Positions 1 through 12,544 of a stretch of DNA of 64,000 nucleotides are shown one piece after another (position 1 is the first letter of the stretch; every line of letters begins with the position of its first letter). The DNA is from Steromphala cineraria (taxonomy: Eukaryota > Mollusca > Gastropoda > Trochida > Trochidae): assembly GCA_916613615.1 (NCBI GenBank), contig OU744721.1:74901060-74965059 (forward strand). The letters are read 5' to 3'. The translations under genes were made by a program, and so were the position numbers. The notes under the pieces were generated by a model. The model was not told the DNA's origin. It saw nothing but the letters and a program-made list of their open reading frames with translations, and ran no database searches.

Positions 1-2660
1 TTCTCCTGGGCCGGATAAAGCACATCCATCTGGCCACATCTGAAATGATTCCGTGAGTTTGGAGGGATCTTTTGAAAATGTCTTCAGGGTGTTTTCCCAG
101 TATCTCTAGATAGGGCTTCATCTCCAGAATGTGTGGAGCCAAAGATTGGCTCAACACCAAACGTTGTAAAAGCACCGACAGCCATAAGTTGAGAAATCAT
201 AGTTGTGTCCTCAATGTCTCCTCTCACATATTTGACGAGGTTGTTTGTGCTGCTTGTCTCCTTAAAAACATTCCCACATCCTCGAAATGTTCATGTAATG
301 CTGAAGCATAATGTGTTCAAACCTTTAACACTTCATCATCTTCCCATGGGACACAAGAAAGGCCTTAAAATCGTCAGCTAGACCAGCAGCAGCATGACCA
401 CTTGGAGTCAACAACTGACAAGAGGCCCTGACAAATTCCAAACACATTGAATGTCTTTCTTTAAAATGAGCTTATTTGTTTCTCTTCCAATGGCCATATG
501 ACCTTCTCTTGTGACAATATCTTCATAGTCTTTTAAAGATTTGTCAGTTGCCTCTGACAATCTCAACAAGACGTGAAGGAAACAGAAGAAATGATTGATA
601 CACAGCAGATTCCCTTTCCTTGAAGCCCAGTTGCTCCAACTTGTCTCCTAGTCAATTAATCATTATGTGAACCTTCGCATCTTCTCAAATTCTTCCTTCA
701 ACTTCTTGTTGACAATGTGTTAGTCAGACATGAAGTAGATAGACAGCATGATTTTGCTCTCAATGATACTTTTCTCATCTGGGGAAGTTGCAATCAAGGA
801 CGCATATGGTTTTGAAACTCTCTTTGTGTGTTTGGGCGTCTCCTTTTAAAGTTTCTGTCATGCTGATTACAATGGAGTCTTGTCCTCGCCAGTGAATTGG
901 AAACCAGAAAAATGCTGCTGGTGGTCACTGGTGCCATCAAAAGGCAAAGTTCTTTTCTTCTCGCTCATTCACCAATGGCAGGGAGCGACATAACTTTTAT
1001 ATGTATGTCATCCCTGAATTTACCATCCACTTTTGTTTCAATATCAAATTGATGTTTCAAAAGTTCATCCACATGAAGGGCTTGCGCTTCGGATCAAGAG
1101 GTCCTTGGTTTAAATTCCGTCAGAGGCTCAGCAACTTGTCTGCAGTAGAGTACTGTTCTACACGCAGTCAGGTTTGGGTGCAATGCTACACTGAATTTAA
1201 GTGCGGTACCACCCATGGATGCTAGTTCCAGCCGATGCTCGCAGGTTTCGCCACAATGCATAGCCACAATTGGGTTGCGGGCTTTCTCCCTGCAATAATA
1301 CTATCAGCAACAATATCAGTGAAATACTCTTGAAAGCGGCGATAAACCCCACATCACCTCACCTCATCCCCATGATTGACAAGTTCTTCAATTTTAGAAT
1401 CTTTCTTCTCCATCCTAATCTTTTCCAAATCAAAATTGGGCATTGACATTATCTTATTCATCTTTTCACTTTCATCCTTATAGTAGCACACAGTTTTCTT
1501 TTAACGCTTCCTTTTGTCGAGCAGTGCATTTTCTTTGCTGTTCTAACTGATCGGATATTTCTAGTATTTCATTGTTTGCCTTCTCTATCGTTTCCTCTAT
1601 TTTCTATTGCTTGTGTCGTACATTGTCCTCTAACTTTATGATCGTTTCTTCTCGCCTCTTGTCTCTTGTTAGCATTCCGGGAATTCCAATTAGACACTTT
1701 CTTCTTTTCTCTCCTTAAATCGGCCTGTAATGTTAAAGTATGAGATTCCATTGCATCTCATTTCTTCTCTAAATGGCCATCTCCTTCAAAACATCATCCA
1801 TTTTCACCTACACTGTTTAAGTACATTGAAAGTGCCAATACATTAATTAGATTTCATGTTTTTATGTTGACTCCCTGTCTCATAGCCTGAATGTATTGAC
1901 TGCCTTTAGTTTGGTTTTTTGACACATGATTGGCTGGGATTCACTTAGTTGTAATGGTTGTGAAGCCAAAATGACCTCATTATCTGGAACATTTTCCCAA
2001 GGTTGTGGTCACACAAACAAACTGTTCAAAAATAGATCTTTCTTCTCAACACAATTCCTCCAGCTTCTTTCACTCTGTAAGAGATATTTGATCTTGTGAA
2101 TTCAGAGGTGTGGATTACAATATTAAACAACATTGAAATGTAATCTTTCCAATTTACTTTTTCTTCTTCATGACCTGATAAACTTCCAAAGCAATTCTAT
2201 TGGTGAGTATGCATGATGTCGCTAATGAAATATTCCCCTTCAGAATGTGATGGTTGATATTAGCACAATGGCAAAATGGACCAATATTATTACTCTTTCT
2301 GGATTGAGACTTTCCAACCAATCTACAGTTCTTCCCTTGTGCTGTTTACTGTTTATTTGCCTGTTTATCAATCCAACAGTTGGTACTCTGGATGGATCGT
2401 GACATGGTTTCAACAAGGTTAGTAAGGTCGGGAGCGTGTGGCCAAACAATCTCAAGATCATGGTACGATACCATTTTGTTAGGGATCCAGCATCTGAATA
2501 GATTAAACAGCTACAATGATATTGTTGTGTATCTCCCCATCACATAAATGGAAAATCCTTCTAATCCTACTACTAGATGAGCATTTGTGCGATACCACAA
2601 AAGCAGAGCTGCCCCGAAAATGAAGGTCTGGCCTTCCACTGTTCTACCTTCCTCTTAGCC
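1..2660 (-). pseudogene. Degenerate intronless ORF, family not recognised, cut by window edge
   Basis: Reading the minus strand from about 2660 to 1 gives a series of protein-like stretches that hop between frames. In order: a Cys/His-containing stretch at about 2490-2160 (contains CWIPNKMVSYHDLEIVWPHA and later FCHC), a stretch with KMF and PDNEVILASQ near 2000, a Lys/Glu-rich probable coiled coil at about 1800-1380, and a C-terminal part below 1300 with HVDELLKHQFDIETKVDG, EGHMAIGRETNKLILKKD, LTPSGHAAAGLADDFKAF and MKPYLEILGKHPEDIFKR. At least six frame changes and several in-frame stops separate them. There are no clear introns, so this is either a retrocopy or an old transposon ORF. I do not recognise the family. 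It continues past base 1. Confidence is fair that it was once one protein and low on identity. Confidence 0.5.
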
Positions 2661-2829
2661 ACGATAAAGTAGTTACATTTATATATAAAAAAAACTATAA
2701 AAATAATCAAACTATAAATCGCAGTTCAAATACAATTCGTACGATAAAATTTACACACGTCGCCGACAGGATATTCCGGATACCTTTATGAAACAGGAAT
2801 TGTTAAAGGCGTTCAACTAATGCTATTAT

Positions 2830-3160
2830 CCTTTCCACCACTGGACTCGTTACCTTATCGTGGTGTGGTGGTTTGTGTGCTTCGACGACCCCGAGAGCTA
2901 TGCCAGCTGGAGCTTATATGCTCCTGGTAGGGTCACCCAAGCTGGACAGGTCGACGGGTAGAAGCCAGACCAAATTTGAGTCCTTCTAAAACCTGCTTTC
3001 TATCTCTTACTATGCCTTTCTTTCCGTCTTTTCCCTCATCCTTTCGATCCCTTTCTCTCTGATCTGTCTACTCTCTTTTGGATGGCAACATCCACGTGTT
3101 TAATAACTGAAATATTGTTCAAAACACGTTAAACACCATCTCACTCACTCACTCACTATT
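2830..3160 (+). repeat. SINE/LINE-derived retroposon fragment with (TCAC)n tail
   Basis: A GC-richer block in AT-rich surroundings. It reads TTCGACGACCCCGAGAGC, then TATGCCAGCTGGAGC, GCTCCTGGTAGGGTC and AAGCTGGACAGGTCG, and ends with CACGTTAAACACCATC followed by a TCAC tandem tail at 3142-3158. From general knowledge, this head and a CGTTAAACACC tail followed by a short tandem repeat recur in molluscan SINE/LINE-type retroposons. No ORF is intact. The plus orientation is inferred from the 3' tandem tail. Confidence 0.55.
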
Positions 3161-4840
3161 ATCCTTTATATAACAATGAAAAACAAAATCATATGTGTCA
3201 AGAGGCTTAATATTGATTAGTTTAAATTTTGAATATACAACCTTTTTCATATTGCATTGCCCTCAACCCTCCCTCGTGTTTGTGATTCTAAGATAAGGAC
3301 CAAAGATGAGTGTTTTGCGAAGATAAAAGTTCCTTTAACAAAATTTTAACCCTTCAAAAAAGTGATATATATATATATTATGATATGACACAAAAATGTT
3401 TTCCTTGCAATTGCATAATACCACCTTAATTTGTGTTGTTGATTATGAAAATTAAATGAAGAATTAAAATGAAAATGAAGAATGACATGATTGGGACCTT
3501 AAAATACACGATTAATTTAATTCTATATCGAGGCATAGTCAGGATGGAGCAGAATCTGAGGAAATGAATACTTTATCTGGGATTGTTTCACTCGAATCTC
3601 AGGAAGGCATTTCTTGAAATGACAATTTAGACAGATTGAAATTAGTTCAATTAAGTAGTGGGTGAGCGGTTGCAAATGGATTTTGGATGGGAATAGCATT
3701 ACTGGCGGATGGGCAAGGGGATGAGAAAGTTAAACTGTTTTCCATGACATAGGATGGTTCTGTTTGTAATGGGTTTGTTTAATTTTTAATAATATGTACA
3801 TGCTTGCTAGTAATGAAACAGAAAAGAATGCCTTGTTTGGCTGAATGAAAAGAAAGTTGACAATGTTCATGGACAGAAAAAGAGTGAAAAAGGTGAAGTG
3901 GATGAGGGGAAAGGGGACAATTTTGCATTCACGTTCGGGACATGTTTGTATATCCTATAGCAAAAAGAAATACCATTTTTAATGAGTTTTTTATTGACAC
4001 GGATTTATCAACCATAAAAGCTTTTTCAAATCATTTTTTTAAATGAAAATACATAAGTGTTAACATATTTGGGTTATTTTCCTCTATTACATTGCGTAAT
4101 AAATAAATTAATTATCTTCACTTATGAAACATTGCTTATTGGGATTTTTCACTTCCTTTTTCATTTGTCAAATGGTGCCTTCATGTGATTTTAAAAGCTT
4201 TTTTGGTAAATGTTTCCATTTTTTATTCTCTGTCAATGTTCTTTATTAAGGTGTTCAGTGAATATTTTATCCTGTAATAAAAAGTTATGAAGCATCATTA
4301 AATTATGCTTGTTAGAAAACGATTTGGTACACTTTTTGTGTGTGCAATGATGACATCATATTGCTTTCTGTAAACGGAACATTCACATTCCAAAGGAGAT
4401 GTGTCAAGCACCTTACTAGTTTGCTATAATAATGATTATTTGAATTCCATATGCAGATCAAAGACACTTCAGATATAACATATTCGTAAGTGTAACAATA
4501 CACGCAATTACTTTTCCTAAGCCATCATTTTTCAATTACACCCTGACACCATTACAGATGACAGTTAATTATGTTTCCAAACACCACTTAACTATTCTCC
4601 ACACATAAGCTAATATCCAATATTACACATCCGTTGCGCCAGACAATGATTTCCGTTGATGTTGATTTCTTTGAAGCTTTTGTTGGAAGAGATGAAAGAA
4701 TCATGAAACAGACATCACTTTCAATATTCCCTGCATTCATATTGTAACTCCTTTCAATTTGCGCTGGAGTTGATTATCTACTTATCAGGTTTAGTGCAGT
4801 GACTGATTCTGACTTGTTTACGCAATAACATCTTCTGATC
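3161..4840. other. No gene seen
   Basis: AT-rich, non-repetitive-looking DNA with a short (TA)n run at 3367-3379. The few ORFs are under 70 codons and have no recognisable motif. I see nothing else to support. Confidence 0.5.
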
Positions 4841-6310
4841 AAGGATTTATATCCACGTGTTGCAAAGAATGCTTTTAATAGAATATGAAATATGTTTGGA
4901 TACATTAAATAGCAGTTTTCCAATGCCGGTCATTTCCATGTGTAGTACTTGCTCCTGAATATCAAACGTGTTAAAATACATACAAGGTTTTTCATCTTCA
5001 ATCAACTTAATTTGAACATAATGGTCAAACAACTGATTTGTGAGCTCATTCAATTATCAGACTTGACTTGATGTAAATGTTATTTGAGGATCATACTGTT
5101 TAAATGTTTGGTTAGTCTCAGACGTTTTTCTTCAATTGTAGAGCTCGACCTATGTTTGTGAAAATTGAAATAGTCTAAACATATTAACCTGATTTTTTAA
5201 AATTCTGCTCATTTTTAAGTTTTGAAATAGATTAAACTTGTTAAGGTTTATTATAAATAATAATAAGTAACAGTCTATTAGACTCCCATTGTGAAATATT
5301 AATGTAAAACAGTTTCTAATTTCATAGAACTTTTCACTGTTTTACGAAGGAAAAGTTTAATCTTATCTCCGGGGGAAAATTCGTCTTTCGTATTGTAATT
5401 GATATTTAAGAAATTAATTTAGTATGACAGCAACCCGGCTTCAGGTTATAGTCTGACACATATTTTACAGATTTGTGTAGGATGTCTAAATTAGTTTAGA
5501 AAAAGTTGTCAGAACCAAAGTTAACTTTATACAGTAATAAACTTGTGTTTGATATGTTTCTCAAATGCTGATTTTGTATCCTCGATTTTATGGAAAACCT
5601 TGTATTTAATCTATCTATCACATCATTATCGTAATCAACATTTGACCTGAAAAACAACCACTTACTGGTTACAAGCATAACAATTATTCTTTGTTCAAAG
5701 CTAAATGAGCGACACCTGCATTTGCAATAAATCAGCTACATAATACTCATGGTTTGTTCGCCTAACTTGTAACAGGCCTTATTTGACATTATCTAAACTG
5801 GTCTTATTTGACATTTTCTACCTCTCCATGTATGTCAAAGTAAATTTCTCATTTTGTTGTTTTTGTGTTTAAACATACCCACAATGAGATAGTGTTTCTC
5901 CCTCATTTGCTGGACGTGAATTGCGTCATCGTAGTTCATTCTTATTCCAAAGAGATTTTCTAATCATTCCAAACCGGCACCAATTTTAAACAATTTAGGC
6001 AGGCAGTAAATTAAGAAAAACGTAGTTAACAGCGCGAACAGTGTTTAATATTTGTTAGGAATACTTTGAATGCGTTTTTGTCATAAGGTATAAATTTGTG
6101 AAATGTTTAAATCATATAATACTGCAAACTTAGATCCACATGGACATTAATGTTAAGGCATAACATAGCAGACTCATGGACTCCTATACAATCCACTTAA
6201 GCATCAACACTCATCATCTGGATCAACAGGGAGCTGCATTGCTTGCATGTAGGAGACCATCCAGGACAGCAGGTGATGTAGACTGATCAATTAACTGGCG
6301 TGCATTGGGG
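4840..6310. repeat. Diverged dispersed segment, copy 1
   Basis: Short blocks here recur in the same order at about 22700-24130: TTCATCTTCAA.CAACTT with TGGT(G)ATCAAAC (4990 and 22750), TTTAAATGTT(T/C)GGTT (5098 and 22846), GCGACACCTGCATTTGCAAT with its counterpart (5708 and 23540), CTC(C)ATGTATGT near 5822 and 23668, and TAGCATCAACAC with ATCTGGATC (6201 and 24010). Spacing is conserved within about 50 bases over 1.3 kb. Divergence is high and no protein is evident. Confidence 0.5.
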
Positions 6311-7455
6311 TTATGACAACCATAAAGTGCTGTGAAATGGAAACAAGTATATACATACTCGCCATCATAAGTTTGAGCATGGTATTTTTCTTCATTCGAT
6401 ACTCAATATATATGTTATATGGGTTATAACAAAGCTACATTAATTTGTGTATATGTCAAGTAGTAGATCCAACAGATATTTCTGTTTGTAGCTACTTCTT
6501 ACAAAAAACATGATACTAAAAACTATGAATGTATTTTATCATATAATGGAGGGTGTTATCGATGTAATAAAGCTATCTGATAAACTTGGTATCCGATTGC
6601 CTCAAAATCTGATAAAGATGCAAATTCGTTCAATACACAAACTATTTTCTCAAAACTCCATGCATGTCATGCGAGTCCTAAAACGGTCACTCACCATTGA
6701 AAACGTAATCGGGAGTTTTCAGGTTGCGTTTTTGATCGAATAGAAATTCGTAAACAAAATCCGTCAGGGTAAACTTATCACGCATTCGTATTTTAGAAAT
6801 TGCTTGGTAATCAAAGCATATTTAAAAAAAATCATCGTCCGTTTACAGCAAAAAAATAACGATATGCAGCTTACAATATAGGCCTACCGGCCTTCGAACA
6901 AAATATGCGCTTCGTCAGTAACGTAGGCCAAGACCGCTTTGACCATGTCAGTTTTCAACTAACCAGCAAAACAAATCATATTCTAGTGATAGTACACATT
7001 ATCTAGTAGCGTAGTAACAAACGTAACAATCCCACCTTCGAAATAATCGGCGTTTAATCAAAGGCTACCGTGACTGAACTGGCGTAACTGCAATGACAAT
7101 GCAGCTTTTCAAAATGCAGTTAGAGTTACTTCCCCGGTTGTAGCGACGTTGACAAGTGGTTCATACCAATTTTGTGTTGTATAGAAAAAAATGTTTGCTT
7201 GTGCATAAACCATATATACTTAATTCACTTAAGATGTTGATAGATTGTAGGAGACGTTTCTATCACTATGAAAAGATCATTTTATGAAGGAATATTTCTA
7301 GACAGTTCACAACTGTATATCGCCGACAATATGACCTTCACCTTGGTGTATTGTAAATGAAATTACTCCGCAAAAACTAGGTCAAACATATTTTTAGAAG
7401 GAATCATATTTTCGTTTAAACCATTTTATTTTAAAATGACATTATATGATAAGAA

Positions 7456-7570
7456 ATTATTAACCTCGTGTGTTTCCGTATCATTAATTATAATATTAAA
7501 GGCTCGCGTAATACAAATTTTATTCCTATTATATGATATTAATGATACGGAAACACACTCTGTTAATAAT
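7456..7570. repeat. Foldback hairpin, 39-bp arms, CTCGCG in loop
   Basis: Arm 7456-7494 (contains GTGTGTTTCCGTATCATTAA) is the near-perfect inverse of 7532-7570. The 37-bp loop contains GGCTCGCG. Nothing indicates coding: the short ORF across it is a by-product of the symmetry. Confidence 0.75.
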
Positions 7571-8906
7571 CTCTATATACCCATAGCCATATTTTCCCTA
7601 AAATTTCTAAAACTTTTTCTACAAATTACCGAAAAGAACTTGTCATTTATGTATCAAACATTATCTAATTAGTAGAAAAATATTTTTAAAAATCGGGAAT
7701 AAATTGTTACTCAACATCCGCAAATTAAATTTAAAACCGGCGGAGCAAATACCTTAATTCATTTCTCGGTGATTTACCCTAGCCAATTTGTGAGTGTTCC
7801 TTGTCATTGAACATATGGAAATGTTTCTAACCATCCACGCACAATCAAATATATATTCTACCATGACATTTCAAAATCCTCAAATTTCATTAGGTTATTT
7901 CTATGGTCGAACCTACGTTCGAACACGATTTTTATGACGGCCGAGTCATGTTACAAAAAAGTGAATTCTCATTATTTATTAGGGTAAGTTATAAAACATT
8001 GCATTACATTACAAAAATATGCATCGTTATTGTGTCTCAGCTCATTAAAACTTCGCCCTATGAAATGATATTGAATATATTCGACTGCACGCAATAAAAT
8101 GAAACGTATATGCTTCTTATTTCAAAAGTTGAGTTCCATATATAGAATACTGAATTTCGAAGAAAATGCAACAACAAAGCCAGAGGGTGAAATTGTTTTG
8201 AGATATATATAAGTCATCAACTACTTGTGAAAGAGCATACCTTATTTTTATCTCGATTTATTTGTAGAATCTTGATCTAAATTGCGTGGAAGATGATACA
8301 GGGTTATTTAAACCAAAGTGCGTCACGAAGATACACGAACACTGCGACAAGAAATGACAACTAACCAATCACTGTCAATATATATATATAAGTATAAGCT
8401 TTGCAATGGCTTATGAAAAAAGTCCCCATCGTTGAATTTAACTCAACACGACCGTCACACTTACAGAAAGTAGTCACAGAAATAAAAATTAAAAAAAAAC
8501 CATTTTTTTTGTTTATTTCTTTAGTACTGGACTAGTGGATGTAATTCACAAAGTTACTGAAATAATTAAGTTTTCCCCAATTAGGCCTTATGAGCGCATC
8601 GCAAAAATATATTTCATATTTCCTTTGTTCAGGTAAAAGTGCCCAAAGTTTGCATATTGCAATACATTTGGAAACGTGGTATATTCAACGTCTATTTCGG
8701 CAATCCTTTCATCTGAATAAGCTGTTGCACGCACGTTGCCATGGCAAAAAATAGTAGCTTCCTACGTGCGTTTATGTCTGTAAACATAGTTTATTAATTT
8801 CAAAATCATATAAGATAGGAATAGTAGAGGACCTACGATGTAAAAATAGTGTACATTAAACATTGTATTTTAGCGGATTGTACTGAGATCTCAGCTCATC
8901 GACATA
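7571..8906. other. No gene seen
   Basis: AT-rich DNA. The 64-codon ORF at 7903-8097 has no recognisable feature. A small TCGAACCTACGTTCGA palindrome lies near 7907. Nothing further is supported. Confidence 0.5.
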
Positions 8907-9783
8907 TACACAAAGAACTTAGTTAAGCACCACCAATGTTTTCAGAAAATAAGCTTCTGCTAATAAACCATACAAGGTTCCAGAAAAACAATTAGGGTTT
9001 TTCGATAGAACGATCATTTAGCAGTGTAGAAATGAAAACTTCACTCAATTTACGATTCACTGTCTCTGGATAACTTATTTCCCCCAACTTGGTATTTTTG
9101 AAAATTCAAGTTTACTTATAACTGAAAATGAAAGTAAATATTTTTTGCTGCAATATGGTAATGATAATTCTCTTGACTGAATTGATGATTTTAAGTAAGG
9201 ACCTCTTAGGAAATGTTAGATGTTAGAGCAGTATGAGCCTTCAAAATCACAAAATTATCAAATATCAAATTTGAAAAAAGCTTCCCTAAGCAAAAACTGG
9301 CGACTCTTTAAGATAATGGCTTATTTTAAGGGAGAAGAAGTGTTTGACCCACAAGTCCAACTCAAAGAATCTCAAATTCACTCACAGATTTGAAAAATAT
9401 CGAAAAAATTTCAATTATGGTTGAAAAAAGTACTGAAAATTCAATGTCCTGCTAGGCTTTTATCGTGCATGATAAAAAAGGTTTCTCTAATTGAATGTCA
9501 ACTAGGGATCAAAAATGTTATTTTTGATTGAAAAAATCCTAAGTTTCATCCGTGGTTTCTCGCCAAAGACAATAGTTATATTTTGCCAAATTTCAGTGGT
9601 CTCACATTTTTTCTCATATTTTCAATTATTTCGTGTTATAAGGATTTTTACGTCAATTAAATAATAAATAAAACGGCAATTGTTATATCTAGAGTGGTCA
9701 ATACATCAAACATATCACAATATTCAAAGAGCTCCCAATTTCATTTTACAAAATGGGCGGTGCTTAATTAAGTTCTTTGTGTA
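8907..9783. mobile_element. 877-bp TA-flanked inverted-repeat element, copy 1
   Basis: Starts TACACAAAGAACTTAGTT and ends with the inverse (AACTTAATTAAG.. on the other strand), giving TIRs of about 25 bp with one mismatch, ending in GGTGCTTAATTAAG. It is flanked by TA on both sides (8905-8906 and 9784-9785). A second copy of identical length lies at 24145-25021 and matches along its full length with scattered substitutions. There is no coding capacity, so it is a non-autonomous DNA transposon. The TA duplication fits Tc1/mariner-type mobilisation but is not decisive. It stops only about 50 bp before the target duplication of the large transposon. Confidence 0.85.
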
Positions 9784-9835
9784 TAGTATAGTGAGAATCA
9801 GAAACATGCATAGGTGACAAAGACATATCAATTCT

Positions 9836-9844
9836 TATATTTCG
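9836..9844 (+). repeat. Target site duplication of the 7.1-kb transposon, left copy
   Basis: TATATTTCG immediately outside the left TIR. The same nine bases occur immediately outside the right TIR at 16946-16954. Confidence 0.85.
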
Positions 9845-10081
9845 CAGTCTAAGTAAATCTTGCCTCAATATTATCCGTTTCACTCCTATACTGAGTCTAG
9901 AAAGGCTAAGTAGAGGGTCGCGTCAGCTGACCTTTCTGCGACCTATGACCCTCCAACGTTAAACGTGCGAAGGCACACGATTGCGGCTTGGTAGATGAGT
10001 TCTGATTGGTTAATTCTATACGTGGACTGACGCGACCCACTACTAAGCCTTTATAGACTCAGTATTCGCCTTTCCGAAAAC
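9845..10081 (+). repeat. Left TIR, split by a nested MITE
   Basis: TIR bases lie at 9845-9889 and resume at 10066-10081. Between them sit the nested MITE (9890-10063) and its second AT (10064-10065). Joined, the two parts match the inverse of 16885-16945 over 61 positions with two mismatches. Confidence 0.9.
9890..10063. mobile_element. Nested 174-bp MITE with AT target duplication
   Basis: Starts ACTGAGTCTAGAAAGGCT and ends AGCCTTTATAGACTCAGT. The TIRs of about 37 bp continue through AAGTAG.GGGTCGCGTCAG with a few mismatches. AT flanks both sides (9888-9889 and 10064-10065). The uninterrupted right TIR of the host transposon shows the pre-insertion sequence with a single AT, which confirms insertion and boundaries. 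It encodes nothing. A symmetric element with a 2-bp AT duplication would suit an ISL2EU-type transposase. Confidence 0.88.
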
Positions 10082-10137
10082 TCGAGTCAAAACAGAGTTA
10101 CCTTTCTTTCTTTAGAACTCTCCAATTGGGAGATACG

Positions 10138-10151
10138 ACTTCCGCCGAGTA
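10138..10151 (+). promoter_or_regulatory. Subterminal motif ACTTCCGCCGAGTA, left copy
   Basis: The same 14-base motif with one mismatch lies inverted at 16816-16829, just upstream of the minus-strand gene. It sits 80 bp before the transposase start codon. It could be a transposase/THAP binding site or an ETS-like promoter element (core TTCC); the sequence alone does not decide. Confidence 0.45.
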
Positions 10152-10230
10152 CTTTTCGCGCTGATCAGCGAGGAACCGAGTGGAAGTGATTAAATCTATG
10201 TAAACATTTGATTAACTACAAGTCAACATT

Positions 10231-12544
10231 ATGGGAAAGCAGTACTGTTGCATTTGCAGTAATTTTAGGGGAAAATCACTTGGACAGGGAACCGTTTCCT
10301 TACATCGACTACCATCTGATAAATATGTCAGGTCGCTCTGGGTAAGACGACTGAAGTTAGTAAGGCGGGACCTCTCAGTCACTAAGCACACCGAAATTTG
10401 CTCTGTTCATTTCGTCGGGGGTAAGGGCCCTAGTGACAAAAATGACATTCCATCTGTGTTTCCAAAGAAAACGTTCACCGCTTCCAAGGTAAGTAATGAA
10501 AATTCAATAAAAGAAACGTGAAAACAGTAATTTGAAAGACTAATTCATATTTTCATAAATATAGAAAGTTGTTCCGTAAAGTTTGTTCATATGGAGTGGA
10601 AAATATAAGTGTTTTGTAACGACTTTCAGATACAATTATTAAGATCATTTCATTTAAGATTTTTTCAATTATAAATTTTAATGTCGCATAGCCGTACTGT
10701 ACTTGTTTCAGTGTAACTTATCAAATTGAATATTTGTAGATTAATCAAGTTCAACCCTCCTCGAACTGTGACAGCAAGGATGATGCATCTGAGCCTTCTG
10801 CTGAACTTCATCAAATCAACCAGGAGTCAGGAGATCAATCGCCAACAAACTTTATCCAAAGAGAAAGGTGTGTGTTTATTCTATTTTTAAAAGAAATGGT
10901 GTCGTAAAACTGAGAAATCAATTTACAAATTGAAACTAATGAACAGTTTGGGTGTGAAGTATTATTGTTGTATTTAAGGATATTGGAAATCGGTAACACA
11001 ACAATACATACTAACTTTTGATGCACTTTCATTATTAAACCAGTTGAAATTAGACCTTTAAAACTCATTGGGGATATGAAAATATATGTACATAATCAGA
11101 TAAATCAAAATGTTTCCATTTGTAAAAGCAAATCGAACCAAGCAAGCATAGGGACTAACTTACCATGAATAACAAGCGTAGCCTGTAGTGCTTATCAAAC
11201 AATATATCACCAACTTTACGTAGATGACAGATTAGATATCATTCAGGAATTAATTTTGATAAATGTATATACCAGTAATAAGTATTTTGATGTTTTCTGT
11301 TTTTCACATTTGAAGTGTTTCTTTTTGCTTTCGCAAAATATTGCAATATGTATTTCAATACAGTGATAATCTATTGCAATATATCTCAATACAAAATTTA
11401 TGACAATACACAGCCTTCATGAACAGTAGATTACATTAATTTGGTTACAAAATAATGTTTCAAATCTATTTATATTTCTTTAAAATAATGTTAGTTAAGG
11501 ATTAATGATGATTTTTGCAGATCTAATGATGTTGTATCCCTCATGCTACATGACTACTGCTGTGAGCCAGTACCTGAAGAAAACATCAGCACATTTCGGT
11601 ACATGTCAACCCAGACTGAACAGAAAGATTGTAGGACTCTTGGCACACAAACTGATGAGGGATTTTTGTTAGCATTGGATCCAGTCAAAACAAGTAGTAC
11701 CATGACACAGACTACTGAAGAATCAACTCCTGAGTTTGTAAGTCAGGCAACACAGGTCCAAATGCCTGATATTAGTTACTATGATGTGAAAGATGATCCA
11801 GATTTACTTAATTTCTATACTGGGATTGACTCATCATCTTTCAAGTGCATATTCAGTGAACTATCAGAAATTCATGATGTAGAAACTCCCTCTTCTTCAA
11901 CTGGAAGACCAAAGTCTTTGTCTTTGATTGATGAATTCTTTTTAGTATTGATGCGTCTCAGACTTGGACTTTTAATTGTGGACCTTTCAAAACGCTTTCA
12001 TATCTCTAAAAGCTGTTGTGCTGATATCATAAGCAAATGGATAGATCTGTTGTACAATAACTTGTCTTTCCTAATTACATGGCCATCAAGGGACACTATA
12101 AATATCACAATGCCCAAAAGCTTTAAGGATCTATTTCCGAGTACTAGGGTTGTCATAGATTGTACAGAATTGTATACAGAAAAGCCATATTCTTTGTCAA
12201 AGCAGTCACAAATGTACAGTCATTATAAAAGCCATATGACCTACAAATCACTGATTGGTGTTACACCTAATGGTGTTGTAAGCTTTGTTTCAGACTTATG
12301 GTCAGGTTCTATTAGTGACAGGCAAATAACTGTGCAGTCAGGACTTTTAGACTTGTGTGAATCAGGTGATGGGATCGTGGCTGACAAGGGGTTCACAATA
12401 TCAGACTTGACAACTGCTCGAGCAATGTACCTCATTATACCTCCAAGGAAACAAAAGAGGAAGCAGCTTTCGGCAATTGAAATTGAACAAACAAGAAGGA
12501 TAGCAAATTTAAGAATTCAAAGTTTTGATATTATATCAGTATAA
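10231..12544 (+). CDS. THAP-finger DDE transposase (DDE_Tnp_4), 3 exons, catalytic end damaged
   Basis: Exons 10231-10488, 10740-10867 and 11521-12544 join in frame to 469 aa. Donors are GTAAGT and GTGTGT; acceptors are TTTGTAG and TTTGCAG. Residues 1-86 are a THAP zinc finger: C-x2-C near the N-terminus (CCICSNF), a Trp (SLWVRRL), C-x2-H (CSVHF) and the closing PSVFP box. Residues 87-260 are a Ser/Thr/Gln-rich linker. A helix-turn-helix follows at about 264-310 (LIDEFFLVLMRLRLG). The DDE domain shows D342 (VIDCTE), D395 (SISDRQIT) and ADKGF. The family normally continues from the ANLRI stretch (about 457-461) into an HVER-type block bearing the third acid; here it passes straight into QSFDIISV and stop, so that block seems deleted with a frameshift. 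THAP binds the transposon DNA and DDE cuts and joins it, so this copy is probably inactive. Confidence 0.88.

Noticed and set aside
3367..3379. (TA)n tract as a regulatory site
   Set aside because: Short low-complexity run with no other supporting context.
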